64,000 nt of DNA from Candidatus Pantoea formicae (GCF_011752625.1 NZ_VWXD01000006.1:62001-126000), one strand, 5' to 3'; shown: positions 33,314 through 42,752, numbered from the stretch's first letter. Translations and numbers: made by a program. Notes: generated by a model not told the origin, from the sequence alone.

Positions 33314-33338
33314 GTTAAGTTTGTTGACTAGACTTAAC
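33314..33338. promoter_or_regulatory. Inverted repeat in the yqhC-dkgA intergenic region, candidate YqhC operator
   Basis: GTTAAGT (33314-33320) and ACTTAAC (33332-33338) are perfect 7-bp inverted arms, extended outward by CCG and GG. The second arm lies about 47 bp before the dkgA start, and a possible -35 TTGACT (33324-33329) is inside. A link to YqhC is inferred from place only. Confidence 0.4.
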
Positions 33339-33384
33339 GGCAACGCTTTTAACGGTAAGTCACTGCGACAGATAAGGAGCAACT

Positions 33385-34212
33385 ATGGCAGAGCAACCCA
33401 TTATTAAACTGCACGACGGCAATATGATGCCGCAGCTTGGGCTAGGCGTGTGGCAGGCAAGCATTGATGATGCCCGCAACGCGATTGTTGAAGCGTTGAA
33501 AGTCGGTTATCGCTCCATTGATACCGCCGCCATTTATAAAAATGAGGAAGCCGTGGGGCAGGCGCTGCAGGAAACCGATGTCGCGCGCGATGACATTTTC
33601 ATCACCACCAAATTGTGGAACGACGACCAGCAAAACTGGCAGGCAGCCATTGAAACCAGCCTGAAGAAATTGCAGCTCGAGACCGTCGATCTCTATTTGA
33701 TGCACTGGCCGTGCCCAGAGAAAGATCACTACGTTGAAGCCTGGAAAGGACTGATTGAGCTGCAAAAGCAGGGGCTAACCAAAAGCATCGGCGTTTGCAA
33801 CTTCCACGAGGCACACCTTAAACGTCTGATCGATGAAACGGGCGTCTCACCGGTGGTCAATCAGATTGAGCTGCACCCCATGTTACAGCAGCGCACGCTG
33901 CATGCGTGGAACGCATTGCATCAGATTCAAACCGAGTCATGGAGCCCGCTGGCGCAAGGCGGTAAAGGGGTGTTTGATCAGGAGATCATCCGTGAGTTGG
34001 CGAAGAAGTACGGCAAAACGCCTGCGCAGATTGTGATCCGTTGGCATCTGGACAGCGGATTAGTGGTGATTCCAAAATCCGTGACGCCAGAGCGTATTCG
34101 TGAAAACTTCCAGGTGTTTGATTTCCGATTGGAAAAAACAGAAATCAGCGAGATTACCAAACTGGATAGCGGTAATCGTTTGGGGCCTGACCCAGAGAAG
34201 TTTAACGGTTAA
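33385..34212 (+). CDS. dkgA: Aldo-keto reductase DkgA (2,5-diketo-D-gluconate reductase A / methylglyoxal reductase)
   Basis: A 275-residue NADPH-dependent aldo-keto reductase. The catalytic tetrad is seen as Asp and Tyr in SIDTAAIYKNE near residue 46, Lys in FITTKLWN near 75 and His in LMHWP near 108. IPKSVTPERIREN near 230 binds the NADPH phosphate. It reduces methylglyoxal, 2,5-diketogluconate and related aldehydes in the cytosol. It is divergent from yqhC. In E. coli yqhD would lie between; here nothing does. Confidence 0.95.
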   Translation: MAEQPIIKLHDGNMMPQLGLGVWQASIDDARNAIVEALKVGYRSIDTAAIYKNEEAVGQALQETDVARDDIFITTKLWNDDQQNWQAAIETSLKKLQLETVDLYLMHWPCPEKDHYVEAWKGLIELQKQGLTKSIGVCNFHEAHLKRLIDETGVSPVVNQIELHPMLQQRTLHAWNALHQIQTESWSPLAQGGKGVFDQEIIRELAKKYGKTPAQIVIRWHLDSGLVVIPKSVTPERIRENFQVFDFRLEKTEISEITKLDSGNRLGPDPEKFNG

Positions 34213-34218
34213 GTCAGT

Positions 34219-34245
34219 ACGGTGCGCATTCATGCGCACCGTTTT
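34219..34245 (+). terminator. Terminator of dkgA built from a palindromic repeat unit
   Basis: ACGGTGCGCAT and ATGCGCACCGT pair around a 2-nt centre and are followed by TTTT. The core GGTGCGCATTCATGCGCACC (34221-34240) is a member of the dispersed palindrome family. It lies between convergent dkgA and ftsP, 7 bp after the dkgA stop. Confidence 0.75.
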
Positions 34246-34261
34246 CATACTCACCGCTAAC

Positions 34262-35689
34262 TCAAGGCACCGGATTAACCTGCAACTGCCCCGCCGTACC
34301 GCGGTCCGCTAATTCCAGCGTCTGGCTATAGTAGACAAACGGGAAGTGATCTGAGGAACTCTGCGGGAAACTCACCAATAGCTCGACATCACCGTCCACC
34401 CACACCGTATCTTTCCAGCCGCGATCTTCACCCATGGGCTGCGCGCCATTCACGTTTTTCACCAGGAACATCACGCCCTGAATATGCAGCGACTGCGGGC
34501 GGTCGGCGTGGATGATCCAGCGCTCGAACGTGCCTTGCTGCACCGTGGTGTCGATACGGTTCATGTCCCATAACGCCCCGTTGATACCCGGAGCGCTATC
34601 GCCGATACGGAATTCGCGTGTACGTACCGCGACGCCATCCAGAATCTGATCCGCCAATAAACGCATCGGTAGATTATCCGTAACCAACGGCAGCAAACCG
34701 GTCGGGCGAAGGCTCAGCACCAGCGTGTTAGCCAGAATCGACGAGGGCTCAAACAGGCCGCGCAGGCGATCCATCAAACCTGCCGCGGTGCCTGCCGTAA
34801 TGGAGACTTCATCACCCTGCGACATATCCACCAGCACTTCCCGGCGTTCGCCCGGAGCCAGTGACAGTGTTTGCACGGCAACCGGCGCAGGCAAGAAGCC
34901 CTGATCGCTGGCCACAACCGTAAACGGTCGATTGTCTGAGAAACTCAGATCAAAACGGCGCGCGTTTGAGGCATTTAGCAGGCGTAAACGCACCCAGCCA
35001 CGAGACACTTCAACGTAGGGATTTTGCACGCCATTGACTAATAGCGTGTCACCGAGAAAACCGCCTTCGGATGGCGGGTTGTAGACCGGCGTCGCAAAAT
35101 TATCGAGACGCTTGTCCTGAATAATCAGCGGGAAGTCATCCACGCCGTAATGCTTGGGCAGCGGCAGCGCTTTGCTGACCTCATCCTCAATCAACCACAT
35201 GCCCGCCAAACCATTGTAGACATGCGGTGCCATACGGTTCGGCGTATTCGCGTGATACCACAGCGTAGCAGCGCCCTGGCGAATTGGCAGCACCGGTGCC
35301 CAGTCTACTCCCGCTGACATCATGCGTGGCGCGCCCCCCATTAATGCCCCTGGGACTTGTAGCCCGCTGACGGTCATAGCGACCGGTTCGTTGAGCCGGT
35401 TGCTGTAAATCAGTTTGACGTCATCGCCGCTATAAACACGCACCGTTGGACCCAGGTACAGCCCGTTAATACCCCATACCGGCGCTTTATTACTGTCGCC
35501 GCTGAATGACCAATGACTGCGTTGCAGCGTCAGAAACAGCGGCTGACCACGACGTGATTCAATCAAAGGTGGAATCGGAAGAGGCACATCGCCCGGCGGT
35601 GCCGCAGCGTGAGCGGCATAAGGCATGCTACTTGAAGCCAGCGCAACACCGGCGGAAAGCTGAATAAACTGACGTCTGCTGCAAGACAT
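34262..35689 (-). CDS. ftsP: Cell division protein FtsP (SufI)
   Basis: A 475-residue periplasmic multicopper-oxidase-like protein without the full copper ligand set. The Tat signal has the twin-arginine SRRQFIQLS at residues 4-12 and ends near AHAAA. WYHANTPNRMAPHVYNGLAGM near residue 125 and GWKDTVWVDGDVELLV near 425 match E. coli SufI. It is a classic Tat substrate that stabilises the divisome under stress. It lies upstream of, and co-oriented with, nothing but the preceding plsC-parC block, as in E. coli. Confidence 0.94.
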   Translation of the reverse strand: MSCSRRQFIQLSAGVALASSSMPYAAHAAAPPGDVPLPIPPLIESRRGQPLFLTLQRSHWSFSGDSNKAPVWGINGLYLGPTVRVYSGDDVKLIYSNRLNEPVAMTVSGLQVPGALMGGAPRMMSAGVDWAPVLPIRQGAATLWYHANTPNRMAPHVYNGLAGMWLIEDEVSKALPLPKHYGVDDFPLIIQDKRLDNFATPVYNPPSEGGFLGDTLLVNGVQNPYVEVSRGWVRLRLLNASNARRFDLSFSDNRPFTVVASDQGFLPAPVAVQTLSLAPGERREVLVDMSQGDEVSITAGTAAGLMDRLRGLFEPSSILANTLVLSLRPTGLLPLVTDNLPMRLLADQILDGVAVRTREFRIGDSAPGINGALWDMNRIDTTVQQGTFERWIIHADRPQSLHIQGVMFLVKNVNGAQPMGEDRGWKDTVWVDGDVELLVSFPQSSSDHFPFVYYSQTLELADRGTAGQLQVNPVP

Positions 35690-35769
35690 AAAACTTCAGA
35701 CCTTTTGAGCGGGGCGTGAAGACGCCGTGTCCATGTTGTTCTTGTAAGTGAGTGATTGCTGTGATGAGC

Positions 35770-35792
35770 GCGGGGCAGAGTCTCTACCCCGC
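35770..35792 (-). terminator. GC-rich hairpin after plsC
   Basis: GCGGGG and CCCCGC pair with an inner AGA/TCT helix and one mismatch, 7 bp past the plsC stop on the minus strand. No T-tract follows, so it may be a weak or factor-assisted end signal between plsC and ftsP. Confidence 0.4.
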
Positions 35793-35798
35793 GGATTG

Positions 35799-36536
35799 TT
35801 AGATTTTACCGTTTTTTTCGCGTTCGGCGACTTCAGCGTTCAATTCTTCTAGCTTAGCAGACATTAATTCACGGCAATGCGTCGCTAGCTTACGCACGGA
35901 GGTGCTTTCGAACTGCTTGGTGTCCACGGGAGGCAGCATCTCAACAATCACCAAACCATTATTCCAGCGATTGAGCTTCACTTTACCGTGGGTGTTAGAC
36001 ACCACGACCGGGATGATCGGCACGCCCGCCGCCACCGCTGCGTGAAAGGCACCGGTTTTAAACGGCAGTAAGCCGCGACCACGGCTGCGCGTGCCTTCTG
36101 GGAACATCCAGAATGAGATTTTCTTTTTATTAAACTGCGCGACCAGTTCACCGATGGTGCCATGCGCTTTCGCCCGGTTATCACGGTCAATCAGCAGGTT
36201 GCCCGTCAGCCAATAGAGTTGACCAAAGAACGGGATCCACAACAGGCTTTTTTTACCCACGGTGACCGTGGTCGGCTGCACAATCTTCGCAGCCGTGATC
36301 ATGTCGTAGTTGTTTTGATGGTTCGCGATGTAAATCGCGTTGCCATAGCTCCCCGCATCGGCTGGCTTACGTAGTTCAACTTTGACGCCAAAAACCGTCG
36401 AGAGGCGTCCCAACATATGGCCAAACGTCGCGACGTGACGCGGATTACGCGGTGAGAACAGACACCAGATACTGCCGAAGATACAGACCAAAATTGAATA
36501 AACGATAACAATAATCGTGCGTAAAATTAGTAACAT
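35799..36536 (-). CDS. plsC: 1-acyl-sn-glycerol-3-phosphate acyltransferase PlsC
   Basis: A 245-residue inner-membrane acyltransferase that makes phosphatidic acid from lysophosphatidic acid. A membrane helix spans residues 1-25. Motif I is NHQNNYD near 73-79 and motif III FPEGTRSRG near 144. It follows parC by 38 bp on the same strand, as in E. coli. Confidence 0.96.
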   Translation of the reverse strand: MLLILRTIIVIVYSILVCIFGSIWCLFSPRNPRHVATFGHMLGRLSTVFGVKVELRKPADAGSYGNAIYIANHQNNYDMITAAKIVQPTTVTVGKKSLLWIPFFGQLYWLTGNLLIDRDNRAKAHGTIGELVAQFNKKKISFWMFPEGTRSRGRGLLPFKTGAFHAAVAAGVPIIPVVVSNTHGKVKLNRWNNGLVIVEMLPPVDTKQFESTSVRKLATHCRELMSAKLEELNAEVAEREKNGKI

Positions 36537-36574
36537 AGCTTCCTCAAAGTTGGCATTCCATCGCCTGATCAGTT

Positions 36575-38848
36575 TTACTCTTCGCTACTCGCGTCACTCT
36601 TCGGGCGCGCTGGCGCGTTCACTTCCACGCTGTCAATGCGCTGCAAACCACGCGACACACTGCCGCGACGGCCGCGATCGGCACGGACTTTTTGCAGGTC
36701 CTCATCGCGCATAATCAGCTTACGCTTGCCGACATGAATAGTGATGGAGCTGCCTGGCGGCAGAATCAGCAGCCATTGCAGTTTATCCACACCTGCTGCG
36801 GCATCCGCTGACGGAATCGAGATGATTTTATTCCCTTTTCCTTTCGACATCTGTGGCAGATCGCCCACCGGGAACATCAGCATGCGGCCAGCTTGGGTAA
36901 TCGCCAGCAGCATATCATCGCCCGAATGGACCGCCATCGGTGTCATCACCTTGGCGTTATCTGGCAACGTCAACAGCGCTTTACCCGCACGGTTACGGGA
37001 AATCAAATCTGCGAAGGTACAGATAAAGCCATAACCGGCATCCGAAGCCATCAGCAACTTCTGCTCATCCGGCTCCATCAACACTTGTTCAAATGCGGCA
37101 CCCGGCGGTGGCGTCAGCTTACCGGTCAGCGGCTCGCCCTGACCACGTGCTGACGGCAGCGAAGTCGGGTCCAGGGTATAACTGCGGCCCGTTGAGTCGA
37201 TAAAGGCCACCGGCTGGTTGCTCTTACCGCGTGCAGCGGCGAGGAAGCTGTCCCCTGCTTTGTAGCTCAAGCCGGAAGGATCGATATCATGACCTTTCGC
37301 ACTACGCACCCAGCCCATCTGTGACAGAACGATAGTCACCGGCTCGGCGCTGACCAGCTCTGTTTCGCTCAACGCTTTGGCTTCTTCACGCTCACGCAGT
37401 GGCGAACGACGATCGTCGCCGTAAGTTTGCGCATCGGCCAACAGCTCTTTCTTCAGCAGGTTGCTCATCTTGCGCTCGGACGCCAGAATCGCCTGCAGCT
37501 GATCGCGCTCTTTCTCCAGTTCCGCTTGCTCACCGCGAATCTTCATCTCTTCCAGTTTGGCGAGATGGCGCAGTTTTAATTCGAGGATGGATTCCGCTTG
37601 CGTGTCGCTCAGTTCAAAGCGCGACATCAAGACCTGTTTGGGTTCGTCCTCAGTACGGATGATGTGGATCACTTCATCAATATTGAGGAACGCCACCAGC
37701 AAACCTTCGAGGATATGCAGGCGACGCAGCACACGATCCAGGCGGTAGTTCAGACGGCGCGTCACCGTATCGCGACGATAAACCAGCCACTCAGACAGGA
37801 TTTCCAGCAGGTTTTTCACCGCCGGACGGTTATCCAGCCCAATCATATTCAGGTTAACGCGGTAGCTCTTTTCCAGATCGGTGGTGGCAAACAGGTGGTT
37901 CATCACCTGCTCCAGATCAACACGGTTGGAACGCGGCACAATTACCAGACGCGTAGGGTTTTCGTGGTTGGACTCATCACGCAGATCCTCAACCATTGGC
38001 AATTTTTTATTGCGCATCTGGTTAGCGATCTGCTCCAACACGCGCGCGCCAGAAACCTGGTGCGGCAGCGCAGTGATCACCACTTCACCGTCTTCTTTTT
38101 TCCACACCGCACGCTGACGGATGGACCCACGTCCGCTTTGGTATATCTTACGGATCTCGCTGCGTGGCGTAATGATTTCCGCTTCGGTCGGGAAATCCGG
38201 CCCTTGCACAATGTCCAGCAGCTCATCGAGCGAGGTATCGGGCTTGTCGATCAGCTTGACTGCCGCTTCCGCCACTTCACGCAGGTTATGTGGTGGAATG
38301 TCGGTGGCCATGCCGACCGCGATGCCGGTAGTGCCGTTCAGCAGGATATTCGGCAGACGCGCCGGCAACATTTTGGGTTCCTGCATGGTGCCATCGAAGT
38401 TCGGAATATAATCGACGGTCCCTTGCCCTAACTCCCCGAGCAGAATTTCAGCGTATTTGGACAGGCGCGATTCGGTATAACGCATCGCCGCAAAGGATTT
38501 AGGATCATCAGGCGCCCCCCAGTTCCCCTGTCCATCGACCAGCGGATAACGATAGGAAAACGGCTGCGCCATTAACACCATCGCTTCGTAGCAAGCGCTG
38601 TCGCCGTGCGGGTGATATTTACCCAACACATCACCCACGGTACGTGCAGATTTCTTAAATTTGGCGCTCGCATTGAGGCCCAATTCTGACATCGCATAGA
38701 CAATGCGGCGCTGCACTGGCTTAAGGCCATCACCGATATACGGCAGTGCGCGGTCCATAATCACGTACATGGAGTAATTCAGGTACGCATTTTCGGTAAA
38801 CTTGTGCAGGGCAAGACGCTCTGCACCATCCTGCGTCAATTCGCTCAT
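36575..38848 (-). CDS. parC: DNA topoisomerase IV subunit A ParC
   Basis: A 757-residue breakage-reunion subunit that decatenates chromosomes together with ParE. The active-site Tyr lies in AAMRYTESRL near residue 125. The quinolone-resistance region has Ser and Glu in GDSACYE near 85-91, the residues found in sensitive strains. The C-terminal beta-pinwheel covers about 500-740. The start is ATG 38848 (MSELTQDGAERL), by similarity to E. coli; an in-frame extension to 38890 is unlikely. Confidence 0.96.
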   Translation of the reverse strand: MSELTQDGAERLALHKFTENAYLNYSMYVIMDRALPYIGDGLKPVQRRIVYAMSELGLNASAKFKKSARTVGDVLGKYHPHGDSACYEAMVLMAQPFSYRYPLVDGQGNWGAPDDPKSFAAMRYTESRLSKYAEILLGELGQGTVDYIPNFDGTMQEPKMLPARLPNILLNGTTGIAVGMATDIPPHNLREVAEAAVKLIDKPDTSLDELLDIVQGPDFPTEAEIITPRSEIRKIYQSGRGSIRQRAVWKKEDGEVVITALPHQVSGARVLEQIANQMRNKKLPMVEDLRDESNHENPTRLVIVPRSNRVDLEQVMNHLFATTDLEKSYRVNLNMIGLDNRPAVKNLLEILSEWLVYRRDTVTRRLNYRLDRVLRRLHILEGLLVAFLNIDEVIHIIRTEDEPKQVLMSRFELSDTQAESILELKLRHLAKLEEMKIRGEQAELEKERDQLQAILASERKMSNLLKKELLADAQTYGDDRRSPLREREEAKALSETELVSAEPVTIVLSQMGWVRSAKGHDIDPSGLSYKAGDSFLAAARGKSNQPVAFIDSTGRSYTLDPTSLPSARGQGEPLTGKLTPPPGAAFEQVLMEPDEQKLLMASDAGYGFICTFADLISRNRAGKALLTLPDNAKVMTPMAVHSGDDMLLAITQAGRMLMFPVGDLPQMSKGKGNKIISIPSADAAAGVDKLQWLLILPPGSSITIHVGKRKLIMRDEDLQKVRADRGRRGSVSRGLQRIDSVEVNAPARPKSDASSEE

Positions 38849-39258
38849 TAAGCTCGCATCCTCACTTCGTGGCCCGCAACGGCGGGGCATCCGGCGGTCA
38901 TTTGGCGAGGATAGTACCTTATTCGTGCGTGTTAGTCACAGGGAAGGCAGTGGCGATGGAAAGAATCCTGTGGCGTTAAATAACGTGACATTGGTTGGAA
39001 AAATAAAAAGGAATGCGAGCAATATCACAATTAATACGCCTATTAATATGTGAGCAGGATCGCAATTAAATTCCCATCATTTTAGGTGTATTACTGCTGT
39101 CCGTAATCATGGACAACATTTAGTATTGTTGCTTACGCCGTCCTTTCCTAAATTTATACTCCATAAGAAAAACTTTTTGCGCTCCTGGTTTCTGGCATCA
39201 AATAAATATATCGAGGAAATAATCTTAAAAACGATTGACCAAAATAAAGGGTGACCGA
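38849..39258. other. AT-rich 410-bp region between parC and the PTS locus
   Basis: No gene is visible. It holds the parC promoter side, then an AT-rich part with a palindrome (39026-39052), a CRP-like site (39049-39064) and a possible -10 TATACT (39155-39160) ahead of the PRD regulator gene. This marks the left edge of the inserted carbohydrate locus. Confidence 0.6.
39026..39064 (+). promoter_or_regulatory. Palindrome overlapping a candidate CRP site
   Basis: CACA-ATTAAT and ATTAAT-A-TGTG form inverted arms around ACGCCT. The right end runs into TGTGAGCAGGATCGCA, which fits the CRP consensus TGTGA-N6-TCACA at 9 of 10 positions. Catabolite control would suit a PTS sugar locus. The site is about 110 bp upstream of the likely start of transcription, so the fit in distance is uncertain. 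Confidence 0.4.
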
Positions 39259-40821
39259 ATGCAAATACTGACTTCGCGACAACACCGTTTAGTCAAAATA
39301 CTGTTGCAACATGCCGCACAGCAGCCGATCAGAGAGTTAGCCTTACAACTGGGTGTGTCGGACAAAACCATTCAACGCGATTTACAGTGGCTGGAGAGCT
39401 GGCTGAGTAGTTGGTCAATGGTGCTGGAAAAGACACCGGGACGCGGCGTGCGATTGCGGGTCGATGATATCCAACAACGTTTGCAGTTGGAGCAGCAGCT
39501 GAATGGTGATGAAAGCAGTGCCGATGCGCTGGGGCAGAACAGCCGTAGAGTGAAAATTGCCTCACAGCTGCTGAGCGACGCACCGCGAGCCACCTCCATC
39601 AGCAAATTGTCAGAACGCTATTTTATCAGCCATGCCTCAATCGTGAATGACCTGAAAGTCATTGAGGAGTGGTTACAGCCCTTGGGTTTGACACTCCAAC
39701 GCGGACCAGGGGGTACGCATATAGAGGGAAATGAGCAAACGCTGCGGCAGGCGATGGTTTCATTGATCAATGACGTGATGCAGCAAAACGTCGCCGGGAC
39801 GCCGCTGTTACCGCGTCTCGATCCTGGTAGCCAGCAAGCGTTGGTGCATTATTTTGGCGATGAGGATGTGGCTTTTGTGCAGGCGCTGCTGCAACAGATG
39901 GAGCAGCAGCTCAGTTACCCCTTAAGCGACGCCTGGTACCTGAATCTCTGTACCCATATTCTGATCATGATGCATCGTATGGCGCAGGGGAATGCGCTGG
40001 CACTGACCACCCTGACCACCATGCAGGACCTCGACCAGCGTATTTTGGTTATTGCGCAGCAAATGGTGATGCAGATTGAGCAGCGTATGTGCTGCGCTTT
40101 GCCAACAGATGAAGTCGGATTTATTTATCAATATATTGTTTCATCCGGCATTGTGGTGGAAGAGCGTGGTGATAATGCGCCCGTGCACAATCAATTTTCT
40201 ACGGCTGAATCCGTAAAAATAACCTGTGAATTAATTGATCGATTTTCCGCTTTTATTCAGCAGGACTTAGCGCAGGACCGCTTATTATTTGACGGATTGC
40301 TGGTACATATAAAACCGTTATTAAATCGACTCAAATATCATATTCATATTCGCAATCCGCTGCTGGAAGATATTCAACAGGAAATGAAGGGCATATTTTC
40401 TTTGACGCAACAAGCGATGCAATTGACGGCGCGAACCTTTGCCCTGTCACCCGTGGCGGATGACGAAATTGGTTATCTCTGCGTGCATTTTCAGGCGGCA
40501 CTGGAGCGACAAATCGCCCACAAACGCATTCTGGTGGTGTGCTCAAGCGGTGTGGGCACTTCACACCTGTTGAAAAGCCGCATTTTGCGCGCCTTCCCTG
40601 ACTGGGAAATTGCGGGCGTGGTGTCTGCCAGCAATCACGCGGCATTTTGCCAGAACCAGCCGGTAGATTTGGTGATTACCACTATCCATCTCGATGTCGG
40701 CACCATTCCGGCCGTATATGTGAGTGCATTTTTTAACGATGACGATATTCGGCGGGTCACTGACGCCATGATTGGCAGCCAGCTGCCGGACGGTGCGCCT
40801 TGCGCCCTGGTTGAACATTAA
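39259..40821 (+). CDS. PRD-domain transcriptional regulator with EIIB-like domain (BglG/MtlR type)
   Basis: A 520-residue PTS-controlled regulator. The N-terminal winged helix (about 1-60) has LALQLGVSDKTIQRDLQWLE, and a second helix-turn-helix lies near 110. Two PTS regulation domains follow (about 165-270 and 280-390). An EIIB-like domain (about 410-500) has the phosphocysteine motif VVCSSGVGTSHLL near 422. No EIIA domain follows, unlike full MtlR/LicR proteins. Phosphorylation by HPr and EIIB would tune its activity to sugar supply. The start is ATG 39259 after AAGGGTGA. It precedes the PTS genes by 18 bp and probably activates them. Confidence 0.88.
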   Translation: MQILTSRQHRLVKILLQHAAQQPIRELALQLGVSDKTIQRDLQWLESWLSSWSMVLEKTPGRGVRLRVDDIQQRLQLEQQLNGDESSADALGQNSRRVKIASQLLSDAPRATSISKLSERYFISHASIVNDLKVIEEWLQPLGLTLQRGPGGTHIEGNEQTLRQAMVSLINDVMQQNVAGTPLLPRLDPGSQQALVHYFGDEDVAFVQALLQQMEQQLSYPLSDAWYLNLCTHILIMMHRMAQGNALALTTLTTMQDLDQRILVIAQQMVMQIEQRMCCALPTDEVGFIYQYIVSSGIVVEERGDNAPVHNQFSTAESVKITCELIDRFSAFIQQDLAQDRLLFDGLLVHIKPLLNRLKYHIHIRNPLLEDIQQEMKGIFSLTQQAMQLTARTFALSPVADDEIGYLCVHFQAALERQIAHKRILVVCSSGVGTSHLLKSRILRAFPDWEIAGVVSASNHAAFCQNQPVDLVITTIHLDVGTIPAVYVSAFFNDDDIRRVTDAMIGSQLPDGAPCALVEH

Positions 40822-40839
40822 TTGAATGAGGTAGAACCC

Positions 40840-41310
40840 ATGGATATTTCCCGCATTCTGACGCCCCGTCGCGTTAACCTGGCGCTGACTGCCACCACCA
40901 AAGAAGAGGTGATTAATGAGCTCACCGACCTGCTTTATCAGGATGGCGCCATCACCGATCGGGCGGCGTTTATTGAAGATGTTTGGTTGCGTGAGGCCGA
41001 AGGATCAACCGGCTTTGAGAACCATGTCGCTATTCCACACGGCAAGTCTTCCGCCGTGCTCCATACCACGCTCGCCATTGGCCGTACCCAACAGGATATT
41101 CCGTGGGAAACGCTTGATGGTAGCCAGGTGCGCTGCATCATCCTGTTCGCAGTGCGACTGGAAGATCAGAACACCACCCATATTCGCCTGTTGTCGCAGG
41201 TGGCCAGCGCGCTGGCCGATGATGAGGTGATTGCCCAATTGCTGGTGGAAAACGACCCCAGCAATATCATCCGGCTGTTTAGTCAGTACGCCGAAACCGA
41301 CCTCTGTTAA
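40840..41310 (+). CDS. PTS fructose-family enzyme IIA
   Basis: A 156-residue cytosolic phosphocarrier of the fructose/mannitol EIIA family. The phosphorylated His lies in NHVAIPHGKSSAV near residue 66. It takes phosphate from HPr and passes it to the IIB encoded next. The start is ATG 40840, with GAGG 8 bp upstream, and it lies 18 bp after the regulator gene. Confidence 0.92.
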   Translation: MDISRILTPRRVNLALTATTKEEVINELTDLLYQDGAITDRAAFIEDVWLREAEGSTGFENHVAIPHGKSSAVLHTTLAIGRTQQDIPWETLDGSQVRCIILFAVRLEDQNTTHIRLLSQVASALADDEVIAQLLVENDPSNIIRLFSQYAETDLC

Positions 41311-41334
41311 CACCCTAACTCTCTGAGGTGACAC

Positions 41335-41649
41335 ATGAATATCGTCTGTGTAGCGGCCTGCACCGCAGGCATCGCGCATACCTATATTGCGCGTGAAAAA
41401 CTGATCAAAGGCGCTCATGCACTGGGCCACACCATCCACGTTGAAACCCAAGGCACCATCGGCACCGAAACCGCGCTAACCCGTGAAGATATCGCCGCCG
41501 CTGACGTGGTGATCCTCGCCATTGATGTGAAGATCAACGGCGAAGAGCGCTTCCAGGGCAAACCCATCGTACGAGTGAAAACCGAAGTGGTGATCAAGTC
41601 ACCGGTGAAATTCCTCGAAAAAGTGGCGGATTCACTGGCGCGTGCCTGA
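41335..41649 (+). CDS. PTS fructose-family enzyme IIB
   Basis: A 104-residue single-domain IIB-Fru. The phosphocysteine motif is VAACTAGIAHTYIAREKL at residues 6-23. It transfers phosphate to the sugar bound by IIC. Having IIA, IIB and IIC as separate proteins is like the E. coli Frw and Frv systems and unlike FruA. It lies 24 bp after IIA and 11 bp before IIC. Confidence 0.92.
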   Translation: MNIVCVAACTAGIAHTYIAREKLIKGAHALGHTIHVETQGTIGTETALTREDIAAADVVILAIDVKINGEERFQGKPIVRVKTEVVIKSPVKFLEKVADSLARA

Positions 41650-41660
41650 GGAGATCCATC

Positions 41661-42752
41661 ATGAACGAGAACAAACGTCAGTACGGGCAGGAGATCAAAG
41701 GTCACTTACTCACCGGGATCTCCTGGATGATCCCGCTGATCGTCGCCGCCGGGATCTGTATCGCGCTCGGCCAGGTGATCGGCGGGCCGGATGTCGGTAA
41801 ACACCCAGGCACCCTCGCCTGGATGTTGAACCAGATAGGCGGCTGGGGCATGGGGTTGATCGTACCTTTGATCAGCGCGGCGATCGCTTACTCCATCGCC
41901 GATCGTCCCGGCTTTGCGCCCGGTTTGATCGTGGGCTTTATCTGCGGCCAGATTGGCACCGGTTTTATCGGCGGCATGCTCGGTGGTTTCCTGGTGGGTT
42001 ACACGGTGCTGCTGCTGCGCCGCATCATCAAGCTGCCACAATCGATGCAGGGGTTGATGCCGATTATGGTGCTGCCGGTGCTGAGTACCATCATCGCCGG
42101 GCTGTTAATGATGACCTTCATTGGTCAGCCAATTGTCTGGCTGCAAAAGGCGCTGATTCACTTGCTGGAGTCAATGCAGGGCGGATCGAAGTTTGTGCTG
42201 GGTGCGGTGCTGGGCGCGATGGCGACCTTTGACTTTGGCGGCCCGATCAACAAGACCATGTCACTGTTCGCTGACGGCATGCTGGTTGACGGCATTTACG
42301 GGCCCGAAGCAGTGAAGTTTGTCGGCTCAATGATTCCGCCGTTTGGTATCACGCTCTCTTATCTCCTGACCCGCCACAAGTACACCAAAGCGGAAAAAGA
42401 GGCGCTCAAGGCCGCCTTCCCGATGGGGATCTGCATGATCACCGAAGGGGTGATTCCGATTGCAGCACGTGACCTGCTGCGCGTGGTCGGCAGCTGTGTG
42501 GTGGCCTCTGCCATCGCCGGTGGGCTGATTATGGTGTGGGGCGTGGAAGCGCCGGTGCCGCACGGCGGGATGTTTGTGGTGCCGCTGTTTACCAAACCCT
42601 TGATGTTCTGTCTGGCGCTGGGTATCGGCACCGTGGTGTGCGGGGTGATGCTGTCGCTGATGAAAAAACCGGTGACGCAGGCAGATGAAGAGTTCGATGA
42701 CGTGGAAGCCCCTGGCGTCCGCGATGAAGAGATCAAATTCACTCTGGAATAA
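41661..42752 (+). CDS. PTS fructose-family enzyme IIC (permease)
   Basis: A 363-residue inner-membrane sugar channel with some eight to ten hydrophobic segments. TFDFGGPINKTMSLFADG near 190 and FPMGICMITEGVIPIAARD near 250 match IIC-Fru proteins such as FrwC, including the GITEGAIP-type motif. It should import and phosphorylate a ketose or related sugar with IIA and IIB. The substrate is unknown. The two aldolases downstream suggest a ketose- or hexitol-derived bisphosphate. Confidence 0.9.
   Translation: MNENKRQYGQEIKGHLLTGISWMIPLIVAAGICIALGQVIGGPDVGKHPGTLAWMLNQIGGWGMGLIVPLISAAIAYSIADRPGFAPGLIVGFICGQIGTGFIGGMLGGFLVGYTVLLLRRIIKLPQSMQGLMPIMVLPVLSTIIAGLLMMTFIGQPIVWLQKALIHLLESMQGGSKFVLGAVLGAMATFDFGGPINKTMSLFADGMLVDGIYGPEAVKFVGSMIPPFGITLSYLLTRHKYTKAEKEALKAAFPMGICMITEGVIPIAARDLLRVVGSCVVASAIAGGLIMVWGVEAPVPHGGMFVVPLFTKPLMFCLALGIGTVVCGVMLSLMKKPVTQADEEFDDVEAPGVRDEEIKFTLE

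Noticed and set aside
37598..38431. 277-codon plus-strand frame inside parC
   Set aside because: It lies wholly antisense to the highly conserved parC gene; its composition reflects codon use of the real gene.
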